A DNA stretch of 64,000 nt, from the NCBI RefSeq assembly GCF_000972845.2, contig NC_040016.1, positions 4,980,701-5,044,700 of the forward strand, given 5' to 3'. Source of the stretch: Larimichthys crocea. Its lineage: Eukaryota > Chordata > Actinopteri > Sciaenidae. Below are positions 1-12,800 of the stretch, in pieces. The position numbers and the translations under genes are program-made. Numbering within the stretch: the first letter of the stretch is position 1; the number at the start of each line of letters is the position of its first letter. The notes under the pieces were generated by a model. The model made no database searches. It had not been told where the DNA came from and saw nothing but the letters and a program-made list of their open reading frames with translations.

Positions 1-166
1 TCCCTGGAACGTCAGATACAATCTCCAGAGTGTGAAGAGAAGTTCACACAGAGCTTCAGGCTGGTGAATACACTGAAGCAGAGAAAGATGGCAATGCAGG
101 CACAGAGAGGACTGCAAATTGGATCTAAAAGTAATCCAAGGAGAAGAAAGGGAGAAAGTAAAAACA

Positions 167-242
167 GAGAGGAGAGGAGAGGAGAGGAGAGGAGAGGAGA
201 GGAGAAGGAGAGGAGAGGAGAGGAGAGGAGAGGAGAGGAGAG
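167..242. repeat. GAGGA pentanucleotide microsatellite
   Basis: About fifteen units of a 5-bp purine repeat (GGAGA), with one A-containing interruption near 205. It is a pure polypurine/polypyrimidine tract with mirror symmetry. Apparent frames across it on either strand are low-complexity artefacts. Confidence 0.95.
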
Positions 243-340
243 CCTCAAGGCTAGTGATCCATGTGTGACCCATTCTGATGATGTCTTTGCTTGATAGAAT
301 TACACCAGCAAATAAAATGATCTTGTCTCCCTGTCAGTCA

Positions 341-343
<3 letters not shown>

Positions 344-410
<67 letters not shown>

Positions 411-419
411 GTGTGTGTG
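344..419. repeat. GT dinucleotide microsatellite
   Basis: About 38 TG units with a single C interruption near 406. Frames rich in Cys-Val or Thr-His read across it are artefacts. Confidence 0.97.
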
Positions 420-1975
420 GGCAGATTCAGTGCCGACCACCGTTTCTGGTTCACTAACATCTTTGTAATCTCTAAAGCAAGAATTTGTCTGCATATCTTT
501 AATGATCCTTTGGTTCTTTTTGGATGCAGTATACATGTATACAGTTGAATTGCTGTGACAAGTGGATGTGGCTTCTGCATATTAAATATGCGAATGACTG
601 GAGGGGGGTTGATGATTAAGAGAATATTGGGGGGAAAAAAGCACCATCATGTACTAGCAGGGTATAGCATACATTTTGGCACTGCTACCAGTCTCTGTTA
701 ATGCCAATTAACGAGACAAAGTTAGTGATTCTTTTGCATTTTCCCTTCTGTTGGCAGCCAAGAAATGCCAAGCTTTGATTAAATTAAAATGAAAAACTCT
801 ATTCACGCTGTGAATTAGGGTTGAACTGCAAGTATAGAGATAGTCACTGGGATTTCACAGAGTAAAATAACTGCAGGAGTGTTTGGCACGTGTGGCTGTG
901 TGCTCACATATGCTAAATGTTCTGAAACCAAGCTGCACCGAAACTGAAGCAGGGTTTTAAAATCTGTTATTTTCAGTTATGCAGCAGTAAAAATGTTGTC
1001 AAAATAACAGGGTGCGCAACCTGTTAACTAAACATGACATATGCTGGTGGTTCAACAAGTGGCTTCATCAGATATGCAAAGCTCAATCCCAAAACCAGAG
1101 AGGCATTCAACAGGGGTGTAGAGAGCAGAAGACAGTTGTCACCACATTAACAAGATGTCCTAAAGCAATGCTCACATCACCGCGTACCTTTTAATGAACT
1201 CAAATTAGCACATTAAAAGGAAAGCCATATGCCAGCAGCAATTATCTTATTTTCAATAATATTATTATCATACAATCTAATTTAATCTGAAGAGTGAAAG
1301 AATACAGTATCCAATTTAAGCTATGACAGTGCTATTACTAACAGGCCTGCTATCAGCGGCAGGTATAGAAAAGTGAAATATCCTTACTGTCCCTTACTGA
1401 ATCAATCCACACTTTGTCCCTTATTTTCATGCACACTTGACTCTAATGCATACAATCTGCCGCTTTGAAAGACGTGAGAAATAATAAAACCAAAAGACAT
1501 GAGACATAGCAGAGAAGTATTAAATCAGAATTTGTGGATGATAATGACACCACCAATGACAAGCAGGATGTCTGTCAGTCAACATCATCGTTGCCACGGT
1601 TACAGGGACTTAGAAGCACTTTTTTTTAATGCTGACAAATACCTCCAGCTCAAGCCTCCTTAATACATCCATGAAGTCCGCCCGTAAAAATAAAGAAGCT
1701 GTCCAAACACTGATCTGAATGGTAGACAGACCATGAGTAGATCAGTTCTGTCAGTGGGAATGAAAATAGATTATTTTCTGTCCCTGGATTGTCCGACCTG
1801 AAGTATTCAGAATTGGACTAAGTCTGAGCTGTGTAAGGCCAGAGGATGCAGAGTTACTTAAGTTACCTAACATTTTGCCAAATTCTATGATCTAATGTTG
1901 TAATGCTAAATATAATGGCTGCATCTATGCTTTACTCTTACCGACTCTTTATGTCCTTTACATTCACACTGACAG
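420..1975. other. Unannotated intronic sequence
   Basis: AT-rich unique-looking sequence inside cadherin intron 2. No repeat family, RNA or coding exon was recognised. Confidence 0.5.
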
Positions 1976-2540
1976 TTAGCAATGTGCGATATGTCATTGC
2001 TTACGATATACCAATATCGGTATCAATCAATGATATATGACAAACATGGCGGAAGGTGGAGCGGATACTCCAGGCAGCGAGGAGCTCTTTCCTCACACTC
2101 CAGCCACCACTCGAAACTCAGATCCTTCAAACCTCCACAGACAGCCTGAAATGTCCGTGAAGCAGAGACTATCCAGGTGGATTCATGGACTAAACTCTGA
2201 TAATCTACCTGTGTGTGTGTTCTCACTTTGTTTATTTCATGTACCAGCTTCTAAATCTGAGTCCAACTTGCAATTTCTGCCGCAAAATAGTGACAGGAAG
2301 AAGTTTAATTTGATTTGTGTCTGGTGATTAGAGAGCGAGCGAGCGAGCAAGCAAGAGAGAGAGAGAGAGAGCAAGAGAGACAGAGCACTTTGGTAGAGAG
2401 ACATAGAGTAACAAGAACAGTGATGGTGATAGATTTATAGTCAAAAAGATTAGGCTGAATGTTTATTCATCGTCATTTTTATCGCTACCGTGATAAATGC
2501 CAAAAATGATCTGGATACATTTTTTTGCCCATCCCCACTG
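1976..2540. mobile_element. Degenerate hAT-like DNA transposon relic
   Basis: The left part reads GTGCGATATG then TACGATATACCAATATCGG. The right part reads TTTATCGCTACCGTGATAAA followed by TTTTTTGCCCATCCCC. This paired ATATCG/GATAAA arrangement, with termini resembling GGGATGGGC, matches a worn non-autonomous hAT-type element family frequent in fish. Inside is a short plus-strand frame (from 2037, starting MTNMAEGGADTPGSEE) which could be captured or transposase-derived coding sequence. A GAGC/GA microsatellite interrupts the right half. Family assignment is from recalled consensus patterns, and no clean target duplication was found. Confidence 0.45.
2331..2386. repeat. GAGC / GA microsatellite
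   Basis: Several GAGC units followed by GCAA and a run of GA dinucleotides, lying inside the hAT-like relic. Confidence 0.85.
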
Positions 2541-5203
2541 ACAGTACAGTAGCAGAGAACTGGGATTGATGCACAAAAAGCACAAATTTGTGCAGAAAAA
2601 TTCACTAGAATGTAGGAAGTGTCTGACACTCAAAATCTCATGGGAGAGGACCCCCAGACACCCAACTTGTTTTCTGTCCTCCAGGCATGGGGCCGCTGGC
2701 AAGGTGGTCCTTATGTTTCCACATTGAAGGTGGTAACCCTAAGCATCCCTGACATCTAAGGTAACGTTAGCAGAGGTAAGCTCTTCTAAGTGATGGACAC
2801 AGCTCTCTAAAAGAGACAAAATAGTTGACACAAACCATCATAATATAGTTATCACTGACTGTGACTAGCTAACAGGGCCTGCCCATCGATGCTCTGATCA
2901 TTTCAAAAGAAAAGGGAGCAAATCCAATGATGTGGACGAAGCACAGAGGGAATAATGATGTGCGCCACAGAAAGCAGCCGTGAAAAAACATTCGAGGAAA
3001 CGTTGGAGCAGGAGATAATCGAGTATCCCACAGCTGTGATTTATCCATTTAGCCCAACTGTGGACAAAAAGATCCATCAGAGATCAAGACTCCATTTTAT
3101 TCAGTATTGAGCAAGTAAGTGTTGAATGAAATAACCCTCTGTTTTCTACACTGACCTAATGATGCACAAGAAGGTTTTACATGTATTATATAAATCTGTG
3201 ATATATTTCACCAACACATTGTCTGATCTTTGCACCTTTGCGATGACTAAACATCACTGATAGTACTAGATACACCATTGCAATGGAAATGAACTCTGTA
3301 CTGAGCAAACAATGTCAAACACATGTTTAATGCATTTGTAACTGTAAGCTACTACAACTAAAGTCAGCTCTTTACTCTTCAGTATTGACTGTTTGTTATA
3401 CTGCTCGCTACGCTGATCACACATTACACCGCGTTGAGGCCTTCTTCCAACTCCTCCTCACATTTCATCTAATGCTGGAGGGTCTGAAGGTGGAAGAGGG
3501 TCTTGTATTGTTGCCAACATCCACCCTAGCTCCACGATAATGAGCTCTAGAGGCCCTGAACCCGACCCAAATATGCAAAGCTTTCAGTTAAAAACAACAG
3601 GCAGAACCATCGCTGTGGTCAAAGCATTGCGTGTCGTTTCAAGAGTTTAATAGAATCTTGGAAAAACATAACAAAAATGCAAATCAAGCTGTGAATCACC
3701 ACAAGAAATCAGGAAATCTACCAAATATCTACAGACGTTGGATGTTTATTCATGACAGGTGAGTTATGCACAGTGGGCCTATCACCCTGCAGCAGAGCTT
3801 AGACAACCAGGACGTTTAACTCTCGGCTCTTAGTGATACTGTTCAAAGCTTTCCATGTCCTCTGGTTAGAATACAGACGCGTAGATTAGAAATGACTACT
3901 GCATGTTCAGCTAGTAACCTGTGGGCTGCAAATCAAAAGGCTCCATGCTTCAGCACACACATGGGTTCTTGTGAGAAACTTCTATGAGCACATAACAAAC
4001 AGAGGCACGGCAACAAATGAGCACCGAACTACAGAACTGGATGTGAACGTCTTTCATTTATGTGTGGTATCTCTGACGTGTCATCATTTGGATTAGCCTT
4101 GATGTTAGATTGGTTTACACAGCTATAAATTTAACGCTGCGTTAAATAGGTGCCGGGATGTAACAGCCATCATTCACTTTGCCACAGCCTTGTGGTGGCT
4201 GTAATCATGATGACACAGTAATAGGGCTGCATCCGTTTTTCTTTTACCCAGGCTAAATTGCTGTTTATGGCAATAAGAAGGCTTCTATTCCCAGAGGCCA
4301 CAGTTAGTCAGACTGCCTCTTATTGTCTTACTGCTGGGTTGTGGTGCACAGCACAAACACTGTCACTAACACCACCACCACCCCCTTCCCCCTCCCCCCT
4401 CCTCTATGCTCCTCTTCCCTGTTGGTTCTCAGAGCTATTATTTTTATCTGAAAACCTATACGTGGCTACAGAGAGAAAGGAGACAAGAGAAAGAGATCAA
4501 GAGGGGAAGAGAGGCACACGGAGAGACAGAGTGGAGCGGGAGAGGAAAACTGTGATTCTTCTGAAGCTGTGATCGATGCTATCAGTGTGTGTCTGCAATG
4601 CACGTTGCCAGCAAAAAAGGAGGGCTCTATTGATTTGCTCCCGTATTTCAATCAAAAAAGTGGGTTCTTAACCCCAGATTTTCCACCGCACTTCTATGAA
4701 TTACCAACCTCTCACTAAATAAAGACTAGAACGACACAAAACGTCAAGCTTAAACATATTTGAACACACACACACAAAAAAAACTCAATTTTATTACGCA
4801 GAGACAACAAAAGACACGTCTGTGTGTGCAACTGGGACATCTTTGGCATGGTAATGATGGTTCATGTGGATTTCTGACTGCTGCTAGCCGATGGCTATAA
4901 TCTTCTCATGGGTATTTGCAGCGCGTCTTGATTCACATGGTGTACAAATCTGTCAAAAAGAGAGCACACTTCACTAAAAGCTTGTGAATCCTAAGTGAAT
5001 CCTGTTTTTTCCTTGGCACAACTCTGTACACGTTCTCTGGCAGAGATCAGAAATATACAAGTCTGCAAGGAGACTGTTATAATATAGAAGAAACCCATCT
5101 GGAGGTCAAAGCTAATAGTATAATGGCACATTTAACATTTGAACAGATACCTACAGGGGCCTCTGCTACAATGATTAACCTCTACAGTTGAATGTGCGAG
5201 GCA

Positions 5204-5204
<1 letters not shown>
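2541..5204. other. Unannotated intronic sequence
   Basis: No firm feature. A 52-codon plus-strand frame (2955-3110) with the acidic stretch FEETLEQEIIEYP vaguely recalls the start of a MADF domain of a transposon-associated protein, but it is too short to call. Confidence 0.4.
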
Positions 5205-5247
<43 letters not shown>

Positions 5248-5267
5248 GTGTGTGTGTGTGTGTGTGC
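5205..5267. repeat. GT dinucleotide microsatellite
   Basis: About 31 TG units with one C interruption near 5243. Confidence 0.97.
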
Positions 5268-8200
5268 ATGGGCGTGGGATACAAGCTGTGTATGTGACAT
5301 GCTCATGTGTGAGTGCAGCTCTAAATATAAATCAGACAAGTAAGTCGTGCTTTGTTTGGTGTCTTCGTTTTTGAGGAAATGGATTCATAAGGGAGTCAGT
5401 GAGAGTATGATGAGCTCCCTCGGGTTTTGAGAGAGAGAAAAATGGATAGACAGACAGCCAGACAGACAACTGAGATAATGTGTCCGCGGAAAGGAAGCGG
5501 AGAAAGTAATAAAAACATAAAAAGATTAAATTCTTTACTGACATCAGAGCTGGCAATGAGAGGGAACAGGAAACGGATTAAGTTGTATTACAATTTTATG
5601 GCAGAATATCTTCTGTTTATTCTGGTCAGCATAGCATATTTGCAGATTTGTCGGGCTCCCACAGACAAATCTGCATCACAACAGGACGGAACATGGCTTC
5701 GTATTGTGACTTACAAATCAGCCATCTGAATCCAAGCCAGAATGAGCTCTCTCAAACAAATAGTCTATAGAAACTATGACTGAGTCTCCTCTGCTATAGC
5801 AACAATAGTTTTTGGACAAAGAAAGCCAGTCATTTCTCAAGATGCAACAGGTACCACAAATCTAGCAGAAATACACCTCGAAACCTTGTCTATAACATGA
5901 TAACAAGATGAAGAGCAGCGGCACTCTCTAAATCCTAACTGGAAAATTTCATGGAAGAAAATAGATTCAAACTCTTGACACCTAAATGGGCAAAGTATAG
6001 TATATGAAAAATGTAAAAACAACAAAAAATTAAATGAGACGAGATGAGCTGCATAAGAAATAGTTCCCAGCAGTGGGCATCAACAACTGTGCACGAGCAA
6101 ATAAGCCTGCACACAGCCTGCTTTTTAGAAGCAAAATAGACAGCAAATTGATACAATCAAATCCAAAAAGCGTCACCACCATCGGAGATGCAATTTCCCC
6201 CCCCCAACCCCCTTTTTTTCCATGATGGAGTCAGGATTTGTGTTTCTATTTTCTTTTATGGTGCCATCGTTTCCCAAACTGTTTCTTTTATGTGCCTCAG
6301 AGCCTGGTGAAAAATGGCAGAGATGCTGTATATCTTTCAACACCAAGGCTAATCTGCAGCACACACACAGTTTATATGTTGCTGTATACGTCACTGTGGC
6401 TGCACTCATTCATTTGCTATTTAAAACTGTGAATAGGAGCAACAGTGAGGAAAAAGAAAAGCCCCAAACAAACTCTGGCAGCTCTTCTCATATACAGTTT
6501 TACTAGTAAGAGTCACAATGCACCACAAAGTGAATCCTTAAGATGGATTCTAACATAACGAGTCACGCTGCTGAGCATATCCTAATGCAGTTTAATGCGC
6601 TCAACCCAGGCAGCTCAGCTGCGTGACAATGTTTTCTGAACGCCAACATATGGGCATGATCTGAGTTGCAATTAAGTGTAAATAATCTCATCTTTAACAG
6701 GAATTGTGAGAAATTGCAAAGTTGTCTATATGTGTATATATGTATGTCTATATTAATGACAAAATGTGCAGTTTAATAAACATCATGTTCTTCAGGCTTA
6801 AAAAAATTGGAATTGATTTGATTGTACAGTTAAATGCAGTTAATATTTGTTGTACCTGTGAGCCATTTCATTTCAGCTGCTAGGGTGAAATCAATGTTTC
6901 CATTTTAGCAATTAGCTGCTGTTAATTAAAATGGGAATATAGAAAACTCTTTGACTGACAAGTTCACATCTTTACCACTATTAACAGGTCTCTCTCTCTC
7001 TCTGTAGTATATATACCCCCCCCCCATCCTTCTCCTTTTGCTTACTAATGAGCCGTGAGATTGACAGCTGGATTACTGGGCTGGTTTGTAATCCTTTAAT
7101 TTCTCCATTTAAGATAATCACCCTCTGGATGGAGCGCTGCTTCAAACACATGCACAGACAAATACACACAATGCACAAAATATACTGTGTTTATACATAA
7201 ATAAATAATTGTGTGTTCATGCAAATATAAAAATGAACTAGAGAACTGAGTAAAAACGAGAGAACGCAGACGCCCTGATCAAATATAGATTCCAGGCTGA
7301 ATAAATCCAAAGGACAAGCACAAGCCGCTCTCTGGCGAGGGACCTTTTTGATAGAACAAAGGCATCTTGACAGTGTAGTCTTTTAATTAAAGTGATAGAA
7401 TAGCAAAAAGCCCTGTGGCTTCAGAAATGGTTGTACAGTACAATACAGAGTGGCCCTCTGGAGATGCATTTAGCAGCAGCTTAGAAGGATCTATGTGTTG
7501 AGTCAAACCCAACGTAAATCATTTTGATTGGCCATGTTTTTTCATCTCCTCCAGTGCTGCAGACTGGGGATATGAGTGTTGGCCAACATGTGAGGTCAAG
7601 TAGCAACACAAGGTCAAACTGCTTGGCCATAATTCATCAATAAAGTGAGGAGCTGTGTGTCACTTTGGGCCCCTGAGTCAGGAACGAGGAAGCAGGTCGA
7701 GGGAGAAAAACAAGGAAGCGCAGTTGATCAAGAGGGCAGATTCTCGTAGATTCTCATGGCTCATCACTCAGTAAACGCATAATGTAAAATATGCACTATA
7801 ACTGTGCTGAACATCATTTGGTTTCAAGTCTGGTTCAAACACACAGCTATCCTGCTAAAATATAAATTTCTGTCTGACAAGCTGGAGCTTGTGGAAGTGT
7901 CATGGTGTGCACGAGAAACTGGTTTGAAAGGATGATGCTCAAGAATATCTTTAAATGCAAGATCATCAGTGCGGTGCAGTAATCCATTATTTTTAATTAA
8001 TCCATTGATGTGATTACAGTACACAGTAGTACAAAGGATGGTTAGAAATAATGTAATAGCATCACAGTTACTAATCCATCATGAGGATCATTTCATCTAA
8101 GAATTGATCCATTACTTTGAAATTTGGCTTCTTTGCTGTCTTAACAGGAGTTTGGTGGAGGCTTGATATCACTTTTAGCTTGGCAGGGGATGCAGGTTTG

Positions 8201-11200
8201 GGGAGGCAGATGGCCTCAACCAGGGGAGAAATGTGACTCCTGGTAACAAGTAATGCAGCTTCAGGAAATTTCCAAAGTTGTCTTATTTTCATGTCGTGGT
8301 AAGCCCAAACTGAGGAACCAGAGGTAAGCCCACAACCACAGCTTTACTGTAAAAACAGGAATCGATATAACTATGGCTGGTTGGAGCTGAGGACTTTTGT
8401 ATCCTCTTCAACTGCCTGAGTTGATAGAGATCCACTCCAGAATGATTATAACATGCCCACAAGTTAAATAGTTCAACTGGAAAAACCAGCTGGTAAAAGT
8501 CACAGGTAAGACAGAACACATAAGGTTGTCTATACAGTGCAAGTTGTGCAAGTTCACACTAAACAAACGCTAGCTCCAAATTCAGTTTGCAAAGATTATA
8601 ATGAAGTAGTTAAGGACATCCATTTCCATTTAAGTTTGGCTTGGGTGGAGGAACATTGTGGGCTGCTGGCTCATGGTCTTACCTTTTGTTAATGATTTCC
8701 TGTGATCATTCACTTAATGAGCCATCTTTCCACTGTCTTGTTTTCCTCTCTCTTCAGTAGTGGCATTGACGTAATAGCTGAAACTTAATTTCTGCCTGGC
8801 ATCATTTTCATGTGTACTCCTTTTTTGTTTGTTTTATTGAGTTATATCTCAACAGTGCAAGGGCGTTGTTATCTCTCGCAGGAGTTAACGACACTCACAT
8901 CCTTTTATTCCTATTATTTGCAAACGGATGCGTTCAGTTCACCAAAAACATGAGTGCGTTCAAGGAACAACGCTTTTTTTCCAGTATTTTATTACTTGGA
9001 AGAAGAAAACTTGGCATGACTCAAAGCCTGTCCCAGCTTTGAAAAACTTCAGACTGATGATAACGGAAATGGAAAATTGGTTTAAACTGAGCTTTTGCAC
9101 ATTATTTTCCAACAGCCAAGGTCTGCACCAAGCTCACACTCTTCAGTTTCCTTCGCAGGGTTGCTGTAGTCAAAGCCATATCTTTTTCTCTATGAACTGT
9201 AATGATAATCATCTCTCAAATAATCCACCTAAATAATACTGAAGTGTGCACTGTCATGACAATACAAACAGGCAGGATAACCTGCAAGTGAATAATTTGA
9301 GCTGACCTGATTTTTATTCAGATGCATGTAAATCCTGGAAGCATAGAGGAGGTGGGAAAAAAAATCTTTGTAATGAACTGGTAAACTCTGGGTTACACTT
9401 ACAGCTAAAAGGTGAAACAGAGGTCTCCTAGTGGGAAAATTGTTCATTTCTGCACGGCAACAAAAAAGCCAATACGGTCTTAATCAAGGCTACCGATCGT
9501 TAAAGTGCACTGAGATGCAAAGTGCTAATACACATTGATCATGAGGGAGGATGGTCAATTAAAAAAAGGTTTTCGATAACAAATGCAAATAGTATTCACC
9601 GAATACAAGGTCATCAATGGTAGACGTGGCGTTTTTGTTTTTAATACTTTCTTCATGTAAAGAAAGTGTAAAGAGAGGCATCCATCAGGAGGGTTAAACT
9701 GCATTTTGGAGACAATTTCTAAAAAAAAAAATAAGCACCACTTTAAACTATGTCCATATTTTTTTTTTCTAAATATGCCCTTGTCTTAACTCCAGAAATA
9801 CTGTACTAAGTCTCTAGTTCCTCTTCCAACACTCTCTTTCTTATCCGTTAATCCTTTGCCAAGGACTCTTTTTTTGGCTAACACCATCAAAAGTGCCTAC
9901 TTTCTTCCTTCTTCCTTGTAATCACTCCCTGATTTAACCCACAGCCCCAAGCTCTTGCAGATGAAATCTGAGGTTTGATAATATCACGGTAGGCTCCTTT
10001 TGAAGGTCAGAATTCAGGGCACAATTAGCTCTCCTCTATTTTGTCAGGAAATGTAGATCCACTGCATAATCTCACCCAACAGAGTGCAAACAGAGACCGG
10101 GCACGGTGCTTTAAAAAAAAAAAAGAGTGCATAGAGTCTTGGTACGTTCACTGGCTTCTCACTGTCTAAATGCAAGGAGGTCGAGATGAATCATGCCTGT
10201 CTCTCAGTGGGCACCAGATGGGAAAGCAATGAAACTATCTGTGTTGTAATGAAACTCCATGAGAGCACATGCCATGACCCAAAGACCGACATCAGACTAA
10301 AGCTAATACCAGTGCACAGTGAGAAGAGCTCAGTGGAGATCAGTGCACTAGAACTAATAAAATTCACATGGAAGCCCTGACAAGACGCAATAATATTTCT
10401 GCTGACAGCCGGTTTCCCATCTATCAAAACCCCCTTTTTTACTTACTACCTCCACTGAGGAAATGACTACAAAACAGGATGAAAAGCATTGTGCTGTGGC
10501 ATGTACTATATCTTGGGTGGGTTGCTTGATGGAATTGGCTCAGCATGTATGTCATGTTGTAGGGAGTTTGAGGGATATAGGAGCGTAGCTTGGTTTGGTA
10601 AGAAGGCGGGCGAGATAAAGAGAAATGATGTGGCTCATCTTCTGCACCTGTATTCTATCAGCTCGCCACAGACTGCAGGTCCTGGCTGCAGAGATGAAAG
10701 ACTCTCTGGAGGACAAGAGAGACGTTCGTGAGTCAGAAGGAAAATGGCATCCTGCTTATCAAATGCCTGGAAACGTAATCCTCCCCCTCCACCCCCACCC
10801 GGTTCTGGGATCTGGACATACTTATGAAAGCCCTGTCACTTTGGATAGTAGTTAGGAGTCAGAAGTTCTCCACAGCACAGTGAATGCCGAGCTGGCTGTT
10901 TCAAAGCAGATATGGCTCCTTGCCAGATTTCTCTGCTGTAGTCTAATTGGGGTCATGTTACAAGTCAGTTTGGATGTGTAACTTTTAGAGATGGAATTAA
11001 ACAATAGGAAACCCATGCCGAAAGTGTATAGCTGATGGAGGCGTGATCCTCCTTAAATTAATCTTTTAGATTAAAGTACAGTGCTTGCAATTTTTCCCTC
11101 TGCATGGACTACAGCAGTTATAAAATAACTACGATAGAAAGACCCCATTTTAAATTAAAAGCCCTGGAATGGAAGAAGCAAGAAAAAGACTCTCAATTGT

Positions 11201-12298
11201 AGATTATTTTTTCATAGAGCAAGTTCATCTCCTGCGATTCAAGAGACAACACGGGGACTACAAAGGAAAACAAGTCCATTTTCTATGAAAGGGCGGTGTA
11301 AAGTCGACGTGGAAAAGCACAGGCTTTATGAAAAGACACTGTGCGCTCGGTAAAGGGATACGCACATCTTGTGTGAAGCACTCTGCCAGGAAACATTAAG
11401 TTTTTCATCTTTATTTTTCATCTCATTTGCCTACAACAAAGTGGCCCTCGACTGCATTTCTAAGAACCGCTGTTGAAAAGCTGGAATTGATTTTTCTCAA
11501 AAAAAAAAAACAAGCTTTCTGCAATCCAGTAAATCCATCAAAGTCATTCTCTTTGTCATAAAATCTGGGAAACATAAAGCAAAATATGCAGTCAGACAGG
11601 CGTTTAAATCACACAGAGCAGTGTTGTACAGCATCTCACAGTGCTGGCAAGGGGCAAAAGGTGAAACTCATCATTGCTGCCTTTTCAAATATGCATTGAC
11701 AGTGACTTAAAGAGACACTATCCTGACTGAACTGTATTTCAAATCAATTTCTTTTGTGCCAAGGCCACATCCCCTTGTTCGTGTTCCTAGGTGTCTGTTC
11801 CGGCTCTTAGAGCGCGGTGACGGTTTACACAGCGATGTGCAATCACTGGAATATTTCTTTTCATGGCTTATCTTCCCACAGCGGGAATCTGCACGGACCA
11901 CGACTCAAGGCCCAGCTGTCTGCCTGCCTGTGTGCCACAGCCTTCCTCCTCCAATCCTGACCCAGCTCCCAGACAAACATCTCCATGGGAGCATGGGATG
12001 ATTTATTCAGCACAACTTAGCGGCAATGCAGAGATTTGTGAGTTAGTTAAACAAAGGTCTTTCATGGTCAACCACAAAGCCGTAACAGCCTTTTTAACCT
12101 ATAAAGCCAGTGAAGAATAACCAAAGGGGCCACTGAATGATGCATTACAATTCAAAAATGACCTTTCAAGTCTTGACCAGACACTTTGCTTTACCTAGAG
12201 GGGACGCTATAGACAAGAAGAAGTGAGGTCAAAGGACCAATGCTTAAGCAAAATGTTGTTTATCATTATCAAGGTTTATGTTTTCAGATAAATTAAAA
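5268..12298. other. Unannotated intronic sequence
   Basis: Mostly AT-rich unique-looking sequence with homopolymer runs (for example near 6200, 7015, 9720 and 10113). On the minus strand two neighbouring open frames (8519-8289 and 8292-8071) are adjacent but in different frames; their product was not recognised and they lack splice or codon evidence. No RNA gene or clear transposon was found. Confidence 0.45.
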
Positions 12299-12420
12299 CA
12301 GTGGTTCCCAAAATGGGGGTTGGGACCCTTAATAATATAAATCTGCAGGGTCATGAAATGCTTAAAAAGATGGAAAAGAAGAAAAAAATGTTGCTTGTAT
12401 AAAGATATTGTTGGTTTTGG
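12299..12420. mobile_element. Possible end of a hAT-like element
   Basis: It begins ACAGTGGTTCCCAAAATGGG followed by GGTTGGGACCC. CAGTGGTTCCCAA-type termini are typical of one end of hAT elements in vertebrates. The opposite terminus and an 8-bp target duplication were not found, so the extent is uncertain. Confidence 0.4.
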
Positions 12421-12464
12421 TTTCTCCTTTTAAGACTTTAATGTAGAAGCAGAAGAAGCACTAC

Positions 12465-12560
12465 TTCATGACGGCCTCCAGTGTTGAATATTTTTGGCTT
12501 CAAAACGCTTCAGGTATGGGTGACGTCACTTATGCTCTGTCTATTTCTTATAGTGTCATC
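12465..12560. repeat. Fragment of a common fish interspersed repeat
   Basis: Contains TTTTTGGCTTCAAAACGCTT and GGTATGGGTGACGTCACTTA then CTATTTCTTATAG. This reads like a frequent fish repeat that carries the segment ATGGGTGACGTCAC followed by a 'clause' ending in a TCTATTTCTT block. The class is unknown to me and the assignment is from memory. Confidence 0.4.
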
Positions 12561-12639
12561 GTGTGCTACAGACTCCTGTGTTACAATTGACCTATCTCGC
12601 AATGTTAATGAAAGTGAAAAATAATTTGTGAATCAGCCC

Positions 12640-12800
12640 TGTGGTTTGGATTCACTCCAAACTTTAATGGGTTCTTCTTTGGCCCGTGCTACACCCTTCC
12701 ACAAAGTTTCATGAAGATCGGGCCAGTATTTTTATTTATTTATTTTTTAATCTTGCTGACAGCACCGAAAACATAACCTTCGTGAAAGAGGTGAAAATGG
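12640..12800 (+). mobile_element. LINE-like 3' tail fragment
   Basis: Contains ACTCCAAACTTTAATGGGTT, then ACCCTTCCACAAAGTTTCAT and GAAGATCGGGCCAGTATTTT, then a CTGACAG...AACATAACCTTCGTGAAAGAGG block. The order 'CCAAGTTTCATGAAAATCGG, CAGTAGTTTTT, GCTGACA' is characteristic of 3' ends of non-LTR retrotransposons, probably RTE-like. There is no coding remnant here. Confidence 0.5.

Noticed and set aside
300..580. His-Thr and Cys-Val rich frames
   Set aside because: Pure translation of the GT microsatellite.
2955..3110. Short frame resembling the start of a MADF domain
   Set aside because: Only 51 codons with a vague match over about a dozen residues; not enough for a call.
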